Assembly (NCBI GenBank): GCA_934130375.1
Contig: CAKOXW010000002.1
Location: forward strand, 1 to 64,000
Reading direction: 5' to 3'
Source: an uncultured Bacilli bacterium
GTDB lineage: Bacteria > Bacillota_I > Bacilli_A > RF39 > UBA660
Length of the DNA stretch: 64,000 nucleotides
Shown: piece after piece, positions 17,268 through 25,619 of the stretch
Position numbering within the stretch: position 1 is the first letter of the stretch
How the letters are laid out: the number at the start of each line of letters is the position of its first letter
Program-made: the position numbers and the translations under genes
The notes under the pieces: generated by a model
What the model saw: the letters and a program-made list of their open reading frames with translations, nothing else
What the model was told of the DNA's origin: nothing
The model's database searches: none

Positions 17268-17636
17268 CTATAATACCTCTGGTGCTAAAGAGATAATCTT
17301 CATATAATCTTTATCACGAAGTTCCCTAGCAACAGGTCCTAATACACGAGTTCCAACAGGACTCTTATCATCTTTAATTAAAACACATGCATTATCATCA
17401 AATTTAATATAAGAACCATCTTCTCTTCTTACACCAAATTTTGTTCTTACTATAACAGCCTTTACAACTTTACCTTCTTTTACTGTTCCATTTGGAGTTG
17501 CCTTCTTAACTGTACCAACAACTACATCTCCAATGTTACCAGTTTTTACCTTACTACCACCAAGTACTCTTATTACTAAAAGTTCTCTTGCGCCTGAATT
17601 ATCAGCGACTTTTAAGCGACTTTCTTGTTGAACCAT
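17268..17636 (-). CDS. rplN: Large ribosomal subunit protein L14
   Basis: 122 residues; MVQQESRLKVADNSGARELL and the end GPVARELRDKDYMKIISLAPEVL (split) are standard. Contacts the 30S subunit across the interface. Confidence 0.98.
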   Translation of the reverse strand: MVQQESRLKVADNSGARELLVIRVLGGSKVKTGNIGDVVVGTVKKATPNGTVKEGKVVKAVIVRTKFGVRREDGSYIKFDDNACVLIKDDKSPVGTRVLGPVARELRDKDYMKIISLAPEVL

Positions 17637-17661
17637 TTTTAATTCCTCCTTTTAAATTGGA

Positions 17662-17922
17662 CTATAAAATGATAGCTTCTTCAACTACTTCAACTAATTT
17701 AAATTTCTTAGTCTTAGATAGTGGTCTAGTTTCTACTATACGTACTTTATCGCCAATTTTCGCTATATTATTTTCATCATGTGCAGCATATTTCTTTGAA
17801 TGTTTAACTCTTTTTCCATATAATGGATGTTTTCCATATGTTTCAACTAATACTGTAATAGTCTTATCGTTTTTAGCACTTACAACTTTACCAACTAGTT
17901 CATGTTTTCTTAATTCTTTCAT
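17662..17922 (-). CDS. rpsQ: Small ribosomal subunit protein S17
   Basis: 86 residues; LVGKVVSAKNDKTITVLVE and the basic KRVKHSKKYAAHDE. The start at 17922 is chosen because a GGAGGG site lies just before it; the longer frame from 17934 would begin upstream of that site, overlapping the rpmC stop. Confidence 0.96.
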   Translation of the reverse strand: MKELRKHELVGKVVSAKNDKTITVLVETYGKHPLYGKRVKHSKKYAAHDENNIAKIGDKVRIVETRPLSKTKKFKLVEVVEEAIIL

Positions 17923-17933
17923 ATTACCCTCCA

Positions 17934-18128
17934 TTATTTTTGTAATTCTCTTTCTCTAATTATTGTTTTCATTCTAGCAACTTCTTTTCTTAATTCATTA
18001 ATTCTTGAAGGTTTTTCAAGATTACCAGTTGCTTGAGCAAATCTTAAGTTAAACAATTCTTCTTTATTTTCTTCAATTTTCTTGATAATTTCTTCAGTGG
18101 ATAAATCTCTTATTTTCTTAGCATCCAT
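17934..18128 (-). CDS. rpmC: Large ribosomal subunit protein L29
   Basis: 64 residues, helical hairpin: LSTEEIIKKIEENKEELFNLR and RINELRKEVARMKTIIRER (both split). Lies at the tunnel exit beside the trigger-factor site. Starts in the TAATG overlap with the rplP stop. Confidence 0.97.
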   Translation of the reverse strand: MDAKKIRDLSTEEIIKKIEENKEELFNLRFAQATGNLEKPSRINELRKEVARMKTIIRERELQK

Positions 18129-18550
18129 TATTCATCCCTACTTTCTTTTGTAACAAATTTACATTTGATAGGTAGTTTATGCATTGCAAGTCTTAATGCT
18201 TCTCTTGCAACTTCTTCAGAAACACCTGAAATTTCAAACATAATCTTTCCTTTTTTAACTACTGCAACCCAACTCTCAGGAGCACCTTTACCTTTACCTT
18301 GACGAGTTTCTAGTGGTTTTTTAGTAAGTGATAAGTGTGGGAATATATTTCTATATACCTTTCCACCACGTTTCATATAACGTGTCATAGCAACTCTGGC
18401 TGCTTCGATTTGTTGTTGAGTAATCCAAGCACCTTCCATTGCCATTAATCCATAGTCACCAAAGTGTAATTCAGTATTACCTTTAGCAACTCCATCATAT
18501 CTAAGTCTATGAGGTCTTCTGTATTTAGTTCTTTTTGGTATTAGTGCCAT
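18128..18550 (-). CDS. rplP: Large ribosomal subunit protein L16
   Basis: 140 residues: MALIPKRTKYRRPHR, FGDYGLMAMEGAWIT, and KPLETRQGKGKGAPESWVA. Its 5' end overlaps the rpsC 3' end by 26 bases, a longer overlap than elsewhere in the operon, and its 3' end overlaps rpmC by one base. Confidence 0.97.
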   Translation of the reverse strand: MALIPKRTKYRRPHRLRYDGVAKGNTELHFGDYGLMAMEGAWITQQQIEAARVAMTRYMKRGGKVYRNIFPHLSLTKKPLETRQGKGKGAPESWVAVVKKGKIMFEISGVSEEVAREALRLAMHKLPIKCKFVTKESRDE

Positions 18551-19205
18551 TTACATTACCTCCCTTAGATTTTTTATTTTTAAGTATTTCACCTTTATAA
18601 ATCCATACTTTAACACCAATTTTACCAAATGTAGTGTCAGCCTCACTTGTTGCATAATCAATATCAGCCCTTAAAGTATGAAGTGGTGTTGTACCTTCAG
18701 AATATCCTTCGCTTCTTGCTATATCAGCACCGCCAAGTCTTCCAGAAACCTTAGTTTTAATACCTTTGGCTCCTGCTTTCATTGTATTTCTTATTGCTCT
18801 TTTTTGTGCAACACGGAATGATGCTCTATTTTCAATTTGACGAGCAATGTTGTCTGCAACAATTTGAGCACTTAAGTCTGGATTTTTAATTTCCATAATA
18901 GAGATTTGAACATTTTCAGTAGTAATCTTAGATAATTCCTTCTTTAATGCTTCAATTTCTTCTCCACCATGGCCAATAATAACACCTGGCTTAGCAGTAT
19001 AAATTATAACTTCAGTCTTCTTAGCATTTCTTTCAATAACTACATTAGAAACACTTGCATCCTTTAACTTCTTACTTAAGTAATTACGTATTAATACGTC
19101 TCTATTTAGAAAAGTAGCAAAGTCTTTTTTAGATGCATACCATTTAGAATTCCAGTCTTTATTTATACCAGTTCTAAGTCCAATTGGATTTACTTTTTGT
19201 CCCAT
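18525..19205 (-). CDS. rpsC: Small ribosomal subunit protein S3
   Basis: 226 residues. KH domain (VIIGHGGEEIEALKKEL) and C-terminal S3 domain (GRLGGADIARSEGYSEG). Helps form the mRNA entry tunnel. The final residues GGNVNGTNTKKN are encoded in the region overlapping rplP. Confidence 0.97.
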   Translation of the reverse strand: MGQKVNPIGLRTGINKDWNSKWYASKKDFATFLNRDVLIRNYLSKKLKDASVSNVVIERNAKKTEVIIYTAKPGVIIGHGGEEIEALKKELSKITTENVQISIMEIKNPDLSAQIVADNIARQIENRASFRVAQKRAIRNTMKAGAKGIKTKVSGRLGGADIARSEGYSEGTTPLHTLRADIDYATSEADTTFGKIGVKVWIYKGEILKNKKSKGGNVNGTNTKKN

Positions 19206-19221
19206 GACTTTTCCTCCTTCA

Positions 19222-19554
19222 TTATTTTTCAGAAACGACTATAGTAACATGTGATGTTCTTCTATCGTTTCTACCTGTGTGTCCTCTTGAATCCATTATC
19301 ATTCTTTTGATTACAGGACCTTCATTTATATATGCTTTAGAAACATATAAATTTTCTTTTTTCATATTATGATTATTTTCTGCGTTAGCAACTGCTGAAG
19401 TTAATACTTTTTCAATAACTCTAGCAGATTTATTATTCATATTTTTAAGAATAGACATAGCTTCATCTACTTTTTTACCACGGATTAGATTAATTACTAA
19501 TCTTGATTTGTCAGCAGACATTCTAATATTCTTAGCTATTGCTTTTGCTTCCAT
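19222..19554 (-). CDS. rplV: Large ribosomal subunit protein L22
   Basis: 110 residues; MEAKAIAKNIRMSADKSRL and the conserved RGHTGRNDRRTSHVTIVVSE. Its extended loop lines the exit tunnel. The ATG at 19554 follows a strong GAGGAGGG site; the alternative TTG at 19569 lies before that site and is rejected. Confidence 0.96.
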   Translation of the reverse strand: MEAKAIAKNIRMSADKSRLVINLIRGKKVDEAMSILKNMNNKSARVIEKVLTSAVANAENNHNMKKENLYVSKAYINEGPVIKRMIMDSRGHTGRNDRRTSHVTIVVSEK

Positions 19555-19569
19555 GATTTCCCTCCTCAA

Positions 19570-19839
19570 CTATTTTTTCTTGTTTTCGCCGTGACCACCG
19601 AACTTACGAGTTAATGAAAACTCTCCAAGTTTGTGTCCAACCATATCTTCAGTAACATACACTGGAATAAATTCCTTACCATTATGTACTGCAAATGTAT
19701 GACCGATAAAATCAGGATAAATTGTTGAACGGCGAGACCATGTTTTAATTACTTCTTTTTTACCTGTTTCATTTAATGTTTTAACCTTTTTTAGTAATCT
19801 ATCGAATACATAAGGTCCTTTTTTCAAACTTCTTGCCAT
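19570..19839 (-). CDS. rpsS: Small ribosomal subunit protein S19
   Basis: 89 residues; ARSLKKGPYVFDRLLKKV, TWSRRSTIYPDFIGHTFAVHNGK and LGEFSLTRKFGGHG. Forms a pair with S13 in the 30S head. Confidence 0.98.
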   Translation of the reverse strand: MARSLKKGPYVFDRLLKKVKTLNETGKKEVIKTWSRRSTIYPDFIGHTFAVHNGKEFIPVYVTEDMVGHKLGEFSLTRKFGGHGENKKK

Positions 19840-19850
19840 ATTAACACCTC

Positions 19851-20684
19851 CTATTTATCATTACGACGTTTTACAATAAACTTAGTTGAAGTTTTTCTAT
19901 TCTTACGAGTTTTAAGTCCAAGAGCAGGTTTACCCCATGGAGTCATAGGTTGTTTTCTACCTACTGGCGCTCTACCTTCACCACCACCATGTGGGTGATC
20001 GTTAGGGTTCATAACAGAACCACGAACTGTTGGTCTAATTCCCATATGACGCTTACGTCCAGCTTTTCCTAATTTAACTAATTCTTTATCTAAATTTCCA
20101 ACTTCACCAACTGTTGCCTTACATACACCAAGAATTTTTCTTGTTTCGCCACTAGTTAGTCTTATTAATACATAGTTACCTTCTCTACCTAATATTTGAG
20201 CACTTGAACCTGCACTTCTGCAAAGTTGTCCACCTTTTAAAGGACGCATCTCAATATTATGAATTACAGTACCCACTGGAATATTTGCAAGTGGTAGAGT
20301 ATTACCAACTTTAATATCAGCATTTTCTCCACTCATAACTTTGTCTCCAACTTTTAATCCATTTGGAGCTAAAATGTATCTTTTTTCACCATCTTTATAA
20401 CTTATTAAAGCAATGTTTGCAGTTCTATTTGGATCATATTCAATACTTACAACTGTTCCTTCAATATCTAATTTATTACGTTTAAAGTCAATAATTCTAT
20501 ATTTTCTCTTAACGCCTCCACCTTGATGTCTAACAGTTATTTTACCTTGATTGTTACGACCACTATTTTTCTTAACAGTAACTACTAAATTCTTCTCTGG
20601 AGTAGTTTTAGTTATTTCATCAAAAACTAAAGTACTCATTTTTCTTCTAGAACTTGTAGTTGGTTTATAACTTTTTACTGGCAT
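19851..20684 (-). CDS. rplB: Large ribosomal subunit protein L2
   Basis: 277 residues; GRNNQGKITVRHQGGGVKRK, and the peptidyl-transferase-proximal VRGSVMNPNDHPHGGGEGR with the conserved histidine. C-terminal TRKNRKTSTKFIVKRR. Normal length. Confidence 0.98.
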   Translation of the reverse strand: MPVKSYKPTTSSRRKMSTLVFDEITKTTPEKNLVVTVKKNSGRNNQGKITVRHQGGGVKRKYRIIDFKRNKLDIEGTVVSIEYDPNRTANIALISYKDGEKRYILAPNGLKVGDKVMSGENADIKVGNTLPLANIPVGTVIHNIEMRPLKGGQLCRSAGSSAQILGREGNYVLIRLTSGETRKILGVCKATVGEVGNLDKELVKLGKAGRKRHMGIRPTVRGSVMNPNDHPHGGGEGRAPVGRKQPMTPWGKPALGLKTRKNRKTSTKFIVKRRNDK

Positions 20685-20698
20685 ATTGTCTCCTCCTC

Positions 20699-20980
20699 TT
20701 AAAGGTCAATCTTATTACCATTAACTAGAGTAACGATTGCTTTCTTATATTTGTTTGTCATACCACTATAACGTCCAACTCTCTTTTTCTTAGGATGAAC
20801 ATTAACAGTATTAACGCTTTCCACTTTTACTTTAAAGATTTTTTCAATTGCATCTTTAATTTGTGATTTATTTGCTTTTGCATCTACTTTGAAAACATAT
20901 TTTCTCTCATCAGATGCGATATTAGAACTTTTTTCAGTTATAACTGGTGCTTTTATTATATCTCTATAATTTGATAACAT
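20699..20980 (-). CDS. rplW: Large ribosomal subunit protein L23
   Basis: 93 residues; IIKAPVITEKSS, YVFKVDAKANKSQIKDAIE and KKKRVGRYSGM. Docking site for trigger factor and SRP at the tunnel exit. Overlaps rplD by one base. Confidence 0.97.
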   Translation of the reverse strand: MLSNYRDIIKAPVITEKSSNIASDERKYVFKVDAKANKSQIKDAIEKIFKVKVESVNTVNVHPKKKRVGRYSGMTNKYKKAIVTLVNGNKIDL

Positions 20981-21606
20981 TAACTAAGCACCTCCTCAAT
21001 TGATTTAATTGCATCTTCAGTAGCAACTAAGTTTTGATATCTTGCTACATCAAGAACATTAACTTCATTTGGAAGAATTACTTTAACACCTTCTAAGTTA
21101 CGAGACGCTAAAATAAGCTCATCAGTTAATTCATTAACTACAAATAATGTAGATTTATTTAACTTTAATCCTTCTAAAACTTTAATCATTTCTTTAGTCT
21201 TAGAACTTGCTAATTTTAATTCGTCAAGTACAGTTAAATCACTGTCAATAACTTTATAAGATAAAGCACTCTTTAAAGCTAATCTTCTTTCCTTTTTATT
21301 CATTTTAATATTGTAATTTCTTTCAGTAGTTGGTCCAAATACTATACCACCATGTCTCCATTGTGGACTTCTTGTAGAACCTTGACGGGCATTACCTGTT
21401 CCCTTTTGTCTCCATGGCTTTCTACCACCACCACTAACTTCTGCGCGTGTTTTAACACTATGAGTGCCTTGCCTTAATGAAGCAGTAGCTAAACGAATAG
21501 CATCATATATAACTGCATCATTTGGTTCAATACTCCAAATGCTATCATTTAATTTAATATCCTTTACCTTTTCACCATTTACATTTAAAACTGATATTTT
21601 AGGCAT
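20980..21606 (-). CDS. rplD: Large ribosomal subunit protein L4
   Basis: 208 residues; TRAEVSGGGRKPWRQKGTGN and ARQGSTRSPQWRHGGIVFGP form the extended loop that lines the tunnel. The ATG at 21606 is preferred over 21612 because the AAAGGAG site is seven bases from it but only one from the other. In some bacteria L4 autoregulates the S10 operon through the rpsJ leader. Confidence 0.97.
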   Translation of the reverse strand: MPKISVLNVNGEKVKDIKLNDSIWSIEPNDAVIYDAIRLATASLRQGTHSVKTRAEVSGGGRKPWRQKGTGNARQGSTRSPQWRHGGIVFGPTTERNYNIKMNKKERRLALKSALSYKVIDSDLTVLDELKLASSKTKEMIKVLEGLKLNKSTLFVVNELTDELILASRNLEGVKVILPNEVNVLDVARYQNLVATEDAIKSIEEVLS

Positions 21607-21623
21607 ATTCATTCTCCTTTCAG

Positions 21624-22331
21624 TTATGCTTCTGTATTTTCTTCTTTTGCTTCAGTATCTTCTACCTTAGCATAGTCAACTAGTTCACTAGCCTCAACTT
21701 TTGCATCAGGGTTCTTAATTGAAGACTTGATAACAACAAAAGAGTTTTTAGGTCCAGGAATATTTCCTTTAATTAAGATAACATTTTCATCTAAATCGAT
21801 AGCTACAACTTCAAGATTTTGAATTGTAACAGTCTCATTACCCATATGACCTGGTAATTTCTTACCTTTAAATACACGCATTGGTCTTAGTGTACCCATA
21901 GAACCTACACCTCTATGATATTGAGATCCATGTCCCATTGGTCCACGACTTTGATTATAACGTTTAATAACGCCTTGGAACCCTTTACCTTTACTAGTTC
22001 CAGTAACATCAACTATTTCACCAGCCTCGAAAACATCACATTTGATTTCTTGTCCTAGTTCATAATTGCTAACTTCTACACCTTTGATTTCTTTTAAGAA
22101 GCGCTTAGGTGCAGCATTTGCTTTTTTTGCATGACCCATTTCAGCCTTAGTACTATGTTTTTCTTTCTTAGTAGCAAAACCTAGTTGGATAGCTTCATAA
22201 CCATCTGTTTCTCTTGTTTTAATTTGCATAACAACGTTAGGCTCAACTGAAACAACAGTAACAGGAATTAATTTACCATCTTTAGCAAAAACTTGAGTCA
22301 TACCAATCTTTTTACCTAAGATTCCTTTCAT
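21624..22331 (-). CDS. rplC: Large ribosomal subunit protein L3
   Basis: 235 residues; GILGKKIGMTQVF and the central FQGVIKRYNQSRGPMGHGS with MGNETVTIQNL. After the usual end (about residue 208) comes an acidic tail, AKVEDTEAKEENTEA, similar in character to the K/E tail of L17 in this genome. Confidence 0.97.
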   Translation of the reverse strand: MKGILGKKIGMTQVFAKDGKLIPVTVVSVEPNVVMQIKTRETDGYEAIQLGFATKKEKHSTKAEMGHAKKANAAPKRFLKEIKGVEVSNYELGQEIKCDVFEAGEIVDVTGTSKGKGFQGVIKRYNQSRGPMGHGSQYHRGVGSMGTLRPMRVFKGKKLPGHMGNETVTIQNLEVVAIDLDENVILIKGNIPGPKNSFVVIKSSIKNPDAKVEASELVDYAKVEDTEAKEENTEA

Positions 22332-22339
22332 ATTTCCTC

Positions 22340-22642
22340 CTATTTAATTTCTATTTCAACACCACTAGGTAAGTCAACTCTTGTTAAAGCGTCAACAGTT
22401 TCCTTACTAGGATTGTCGATAACGATTAATCTTTTATGCGTACGCATTTCAAATTGCTCACGAGAATCTTTATACTTGTGAACAGCTCTTAAAATTGTAA
22501 ACTTCTCAACGTCTGTTGGAAGTGGAATTGGTCCACTAATTACTCCACCAGTTCTTTTTACAGCTTCAACAATTCTTCCAGCTGCTTGATCAAGGATTCT
22601 GTGATCATAAGCTTTTAATCTTATACGTATCTTGTTTGTCAT
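22340..22642 (-). CDS. rpsJ: Small ribosomal subunit protein S10
   Basis: 100 residues; IRIRLKAYDHRILDQAAGRI and GPIPLPTDVEKFTILRA. Also the NusE transcription antitermination factor acting with NusB on rRNA boxA, which links it to the boxA-like leader at the left edge. First gene of the superoperon, behind a strong promoter and a ~120-base leader. Confidence 0.98.
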   Translation of the reverse strand: MTNKIRIRLKAYDHRILDQAAGRIVEAVKRTGGVISGPIPLPTDVEKFTILRAVHKYKDSREQFEMRTHKRLIVIDNPSKETVDALTRVDLPSGVEIEIK

Positions 22643-22768
22643 AAATCCTCCCTTCGCTTATATCTTGTATAAACTTGCTCCGTCCAAATTCCCCAACACA
22701 CTAGTTAATATTTAAACAACTTAACCGGGTGTATCAGCAACCTTGCACATCTAAGCCACAACATACGG
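22643..22768 (-). promoter_or_regulatory. Structured 5' leader of the S10 superoperon
   Basis: About 125 bases of leader between the promoter and rpsJ, more GC-rich than other intergenic DNA in this window. Possible stems: CAC-ccg-GTTAA with TTAAC-ta-GTG around 22700-22733, and TTATA-CAAGA-TATAA just before the ribosome site. A long leader ahead of rpsJ is typical of the S10 operon and in several groups is the target of L4-mediated control. Regulation here is inferred from size, base composition and potential folding. Confidence 0.5.
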
Positions 22769-22772
22769 AACG

Positions 22773-22801
22773 ATTATATCAAAGATTTTAAAGAAATGCA
22801 A
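22773..22801 (-). promoter_or_regulatory. Main promoter of the S10-spc-alpha superoperon
   Basis: Minus strand TTGCAT, 17-bp spacer, TATAAT. No other good promoter or terminator is visible between here and the rplQ end, so one transcript of about 14 kb is likely. Confidence 0.75.
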
Positions 22802-22840
22802 CACATTTTTACGTTTTTTCGATATTTTTTCACCCAATAT

Positions 22841-22871
22841 AAAAAGAACTATAAAATAAACCTTATAGTTC
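22841..22871 (-). terminator. Terminator after the coiled-coil gene
   Basis: Minus strand GAACTATAA-N8-TTATAGTTC followed by TTTTT; the left arm overlaps the gene's stop codon. Confidence 0.75.
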
Positions 22872-24269
22872 CTCATTATTAACTATTGTATTACCAATAA
22901 TACCCATTATAGAAGAATCCTTATAATTACCAACTAAATCAGTTAAACTCTTCTCAGTTTTAATTAATTTTCTTTCAATCTTATCTCTTCTATCTTTATA
23001 TGTAGTTTCAAGTTGTTCTTTAACATTAGCAACTCTTAATAACTTAACTTCAGTTTCCTCTTTCTTTAAAACTCTTGCTTGCTCAATTAAAGCAATCTCA
23101 CCTTCACTTGGCCATTCACCATTATCAATAAAATTCTTTAAATGTTCCTTCGCACCAAGTGAATACTTTAAATAACCATTAACTCTATTAGAAGTAACAC
23201 TATAAATATCATTATCAACAAATGATTTCTTATACCATTCCCTAATCATTTTATCAATCTCAGATTTAGTCAAATCAATTTCAATACTTAATTGATATAT
23301 TCTTCTATTAACATCTTCTGTTTTAAACAATTTTTCATTTAATCTTTTCCACTCTTCATTTTGAAGCTTTGCTTGTTCAATCAAACTATCAGATAACTTA
23401 GATTTCATCATATCTAATGAATTTAAATCATATGGAAGTACAATTTCATCAAGAGTAGTCATATGATGATAACCAGTAGAAATTAGATTATAAAAAGCAT
23501 GTCCCATTTCCTTATTTAAATTATTCTTAACATCCATATCGTGAATAGATAATTTTTGTAGATAATCTTTCATTTCACTTGCCATCTTATCTAAAGTTTC
23601 AATACTTGTAAAGCCATCATCACAAGAAGTAACATCACTTAATAGAATACTTTCTTCAATGTCAAGAGAAGATAACTCATTTCTAAGTTCATTATAATCT
23701 TTTACAATTTTAAAGAATTTATTTAAAGTATCCTTAGACTCTGTAATATTTTTTAATATCTTAGCCTCATCACTAGTAGTATCACACTTAGATATTTCTT
23801 CATATTTAGTCTCAGTATCCTTAGATATACCAAGCATAGACAAAATATATGATTTAATTCCTTCTACATCTAGATTTCTAATTACTTTTTGCTTTTCAAT
23901 TAAATCTTCAATCTCAGATTTTAATTTTCTCTTTTCACTATCAGAAGTACTTCTCTCCATATCCAAAATATTTCTTTTTATAAGAGCAGACAATTCATCC
24001 TCTTTTTCTTTTTGATACTCTAAAACAGAAGATGCCTCCATACTATTAACTCTTGAATATGTTGGTACGGACAACATTAAATATAATCTTTCCATCTTAG
24101 AATAAGATAATTTCTTTAAATACAAATAATATTTATACTCAGGATTATCATCTAAACCATCATTTATAGAGTTAAATAATTCTTCACCCTTTTCCTTAGC
24201 CATATTAGTTATATTAATGCATTCATCTATGGCAAGTTCTAATAACTTTGCAAATTCTAACTTCTTCAC
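22863..24269 (-). CDS. Hypothetical protein with coiled coils, 468 aa
   Basis: Not recognised. A soluble, highly charged and mostly helical protein with long heptad-like stretches, for example about residues 85-140 (EKEDELSALIKRNILDMERS onward) and the region near EQLETTYKDRRDKIERKLIK. It has no signal peptide or membrane segment; only the last ~15 residues (SIMGIIGNTIV) are hydrophobic. GTG at 24269 is preferred as start: AAAGGG lies nine bases before it, whereas the upstream TTG at 24278 abuts that site. Forms a two-gene unit with the small gene at 24271. Confidence 0.65.
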   Translation of the reverse strand: MKKLEFAKLLELAIDECINITNMAKEKGEELFNSINDGLDDNPEYKYYLYLKKLSYSKMERLYLMLSVPTYSRVNSMEASSVLEYQKEKEDELSALIKRNILDMERSTSDSEKRKLKSEIEDLIEKQKVIRNLDVEGIKSYILSMLGISKDTETKYEEISKCDTTSDEAKILKNITESKDTLNKFFKIVKDYNELRNELSSLDIEESILLSDVTSCDDGFTSIETLDKMASEMKDYLQKLSIHDMDVKNNLNKEMGHAFYNLISTGYHHMTTLDEIVLPYDLNSLDMMKSKLSDSLIEQAKLQNEEWKRLNEKLFKTEDVNRRIYQLSIEIDLTKSEIDKMIREWYKKSFVDNDIYSVTSNRVNGYLKYSLGAKEHLKNFIDNGEWPSEGEIALIEQARVLKKEETEVKLLRVANVKEQLETTYKDRRDKIERKLIKTEKSLTDLVGNYKDSSIMGIIGNTIVNNEEL

Positions 24270-24270
24270 A

Positions 24271-24408
24271 CTATTCAACCCTTTCTTTTACTTTTAACAT
24301 TAAATCTTCAATTTCACTTAATGATAATTCATCAAATACTTCCTTTAAATCCTCTTTAGATAAAGATAATATCTTATCAATACTATCAGTTTTTAGCTCT
24401 CTATCCAT
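24271..24408 (-). CDS. Small acidic hypothetical protein, 45 aa
   Basis: Begins MDRELKTDSIDKILSLSKED and ends KVKERVE. Predicted to be helical, acidic, with a repeated pattern of Leu/Ile every three to four residues. An excellent GAGGTG ribosome site lies seven bases before the ATG. One base after its stop lies the GTG of the 468-aa coiled-coil gene, so the two are probably translationally coupled and may form a complex. No family recognised. Confidence 0.6.
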   Translation of the reverse strand: MDRELKTDSIDKILSLSKEDLKEVFDELSLSEIEDLMLKVKERVE

Positions 24409-24465
24409 TATCCAACACCTCTTCTATTATCTAAATTATACAACAAATAAATAATTATTTCAATA

Positions 24466-24493
24466 AGAAAAAAATGCAAGAAAACTTACATTT
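24466..24493 (-). terminator. Terminator at the end of the dnaK operon
   Basis: Minus strand AAATGTAAG-TTTT-CTTGCATTT (one G-U pair) then TTTTTC; includes the last codons of dnaJ. Confidence 0.75.
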
Positions 24494-25607
24494 TATCCAT
24501 ATATTTTTTAATTTTAGAAAATTCAGAACTTGTTTCTAAATTAGTTTTAGATAACTTACTTATTAAATCTTTCTGTTCCCTATCTAATTTAGTTGGCATA
24601 ATAACTTTTATAACAACAAACATATCACCTTTTCTACCAGTATTAGGATTTTCAATACCTTTACCTCTTAATCTTTGCTTTTCATTGCTATTAGTACCTG
24701 CATCAATAGTTAAAGTAACAGTTCCATATAATGTTGGAATATCTTTTTTACATCCCATGATTGCATCAGTAACTGTTATTGGAAGTTCAAGAATAACATC
24801 ATAACCATCTCTTTTAAATAAGTCATGTGAACCAACTACAAACTCGATGTAAGCATCTCCACTTGCGCCTCCATTAACGCCAGGCATACCATAACCTGCT
24901 ATACGTAGTTGATTACCAGTATTCATACCTGCAGGAATTTTAATCTTCTTTCTTGATTTTTCCTTAACAACACCTTTACCTCTACATTTACTACACTCTT
25001 CTTTATATGATTTTCCTTCTCCTTTACAATAAGGACAAGTACTTCTTGTCATATAAGTACCTAATATAGTTCTTTGTTCTTGAGTAATTGTACCAGTACC
25101 ATTACAGTATCTACATGTTGTTTCATTAAATCCACCTTTACCATCACACGCTTCACATGAAACATAATGCTCAAGCTCAATTTCCTTCTCGCAACCATAT
25201 ACAGCCTCATCAAATGATATTTTCATTGATAAACTAATATCAGATCCTCTTCTTTGATTTCTTGAAGAACTTTTCTTATTAGAAAATCCAAATGAAGAAC
25301 CAAATAAATCATCAAATATATCCCCAAAATCAAAGCCACTAAAATCAAATCCAGATGCGCCTCCAGTAGAAGCACCACCCATGCCATTGAATGCTTGGTG
25401 TCCAAATTGATCATATTGCGCTCTTTTTTGTTTATCAGATAATACTGCATACGCTTCTTGAGCCTCTTTAAATTTTTCAGCAGCATCAGGTTCCTTAGAT
25501 ACATCCGGATGATATTTCTTTGCTAATTTTCTAAAAGCACTTTTAATCTCATCATCAGTTGCAGTCTTAGAAACTCCTAACACCTCATAATAATCTCTTT
25601 TATTCAT
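24486..25607 (-). CDS. dnaJ: Chaperone protein DnaJ
   Basis: 373 residues, class A Hsp40. J domain with KYHPDVSK (HPD stimulates DnaK ATPase), Gly/Phe-rich linker (about 75-115), four zinc-binding repeats CEACDGKG, CRYCNGTG, CPYCKGEG, CSKCRGKG, then the two client-binding beta domains. Last gene of the CIRCE-controlled operon; separated from dnaK by pepF. Confidence 0.97.
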   Translation of the reverse strand: MNKRDYYEVLGVSKTATDDEIKSAFRKLAKKYHPDVSKEPDAAEKFKEAQEAYAVLSDKQKRAQYDQFGHQAFNGMGGASTGGASGFDFSGFDFGDIFDDLFGSSFGFSNKKSSSRNQRRGSDISLSMKISFDEAVYGCEKEIELEHYVSCEACDGKGGFNETTCRYCNGTGTITQEQRTILGTYMTRSTCPYCKGEGKSYKEECSKCRGKGVVKEKSRKKIKIPAGMNTGNQLRIAGYGMPGVNGGASGDAYIEFVVGSHDLFKRDGYDVILELPITVTDAIMGCKKDIPTLYGTVTLTIDAGTNSNEKQRLRGKGIENPNTGRKGDMFVVIKVIMPTKLDREQKDLISKLSKTNLETSSEFSKIKKYMDKM

Positions 25608-25619
25608 ACTACCACCTTG

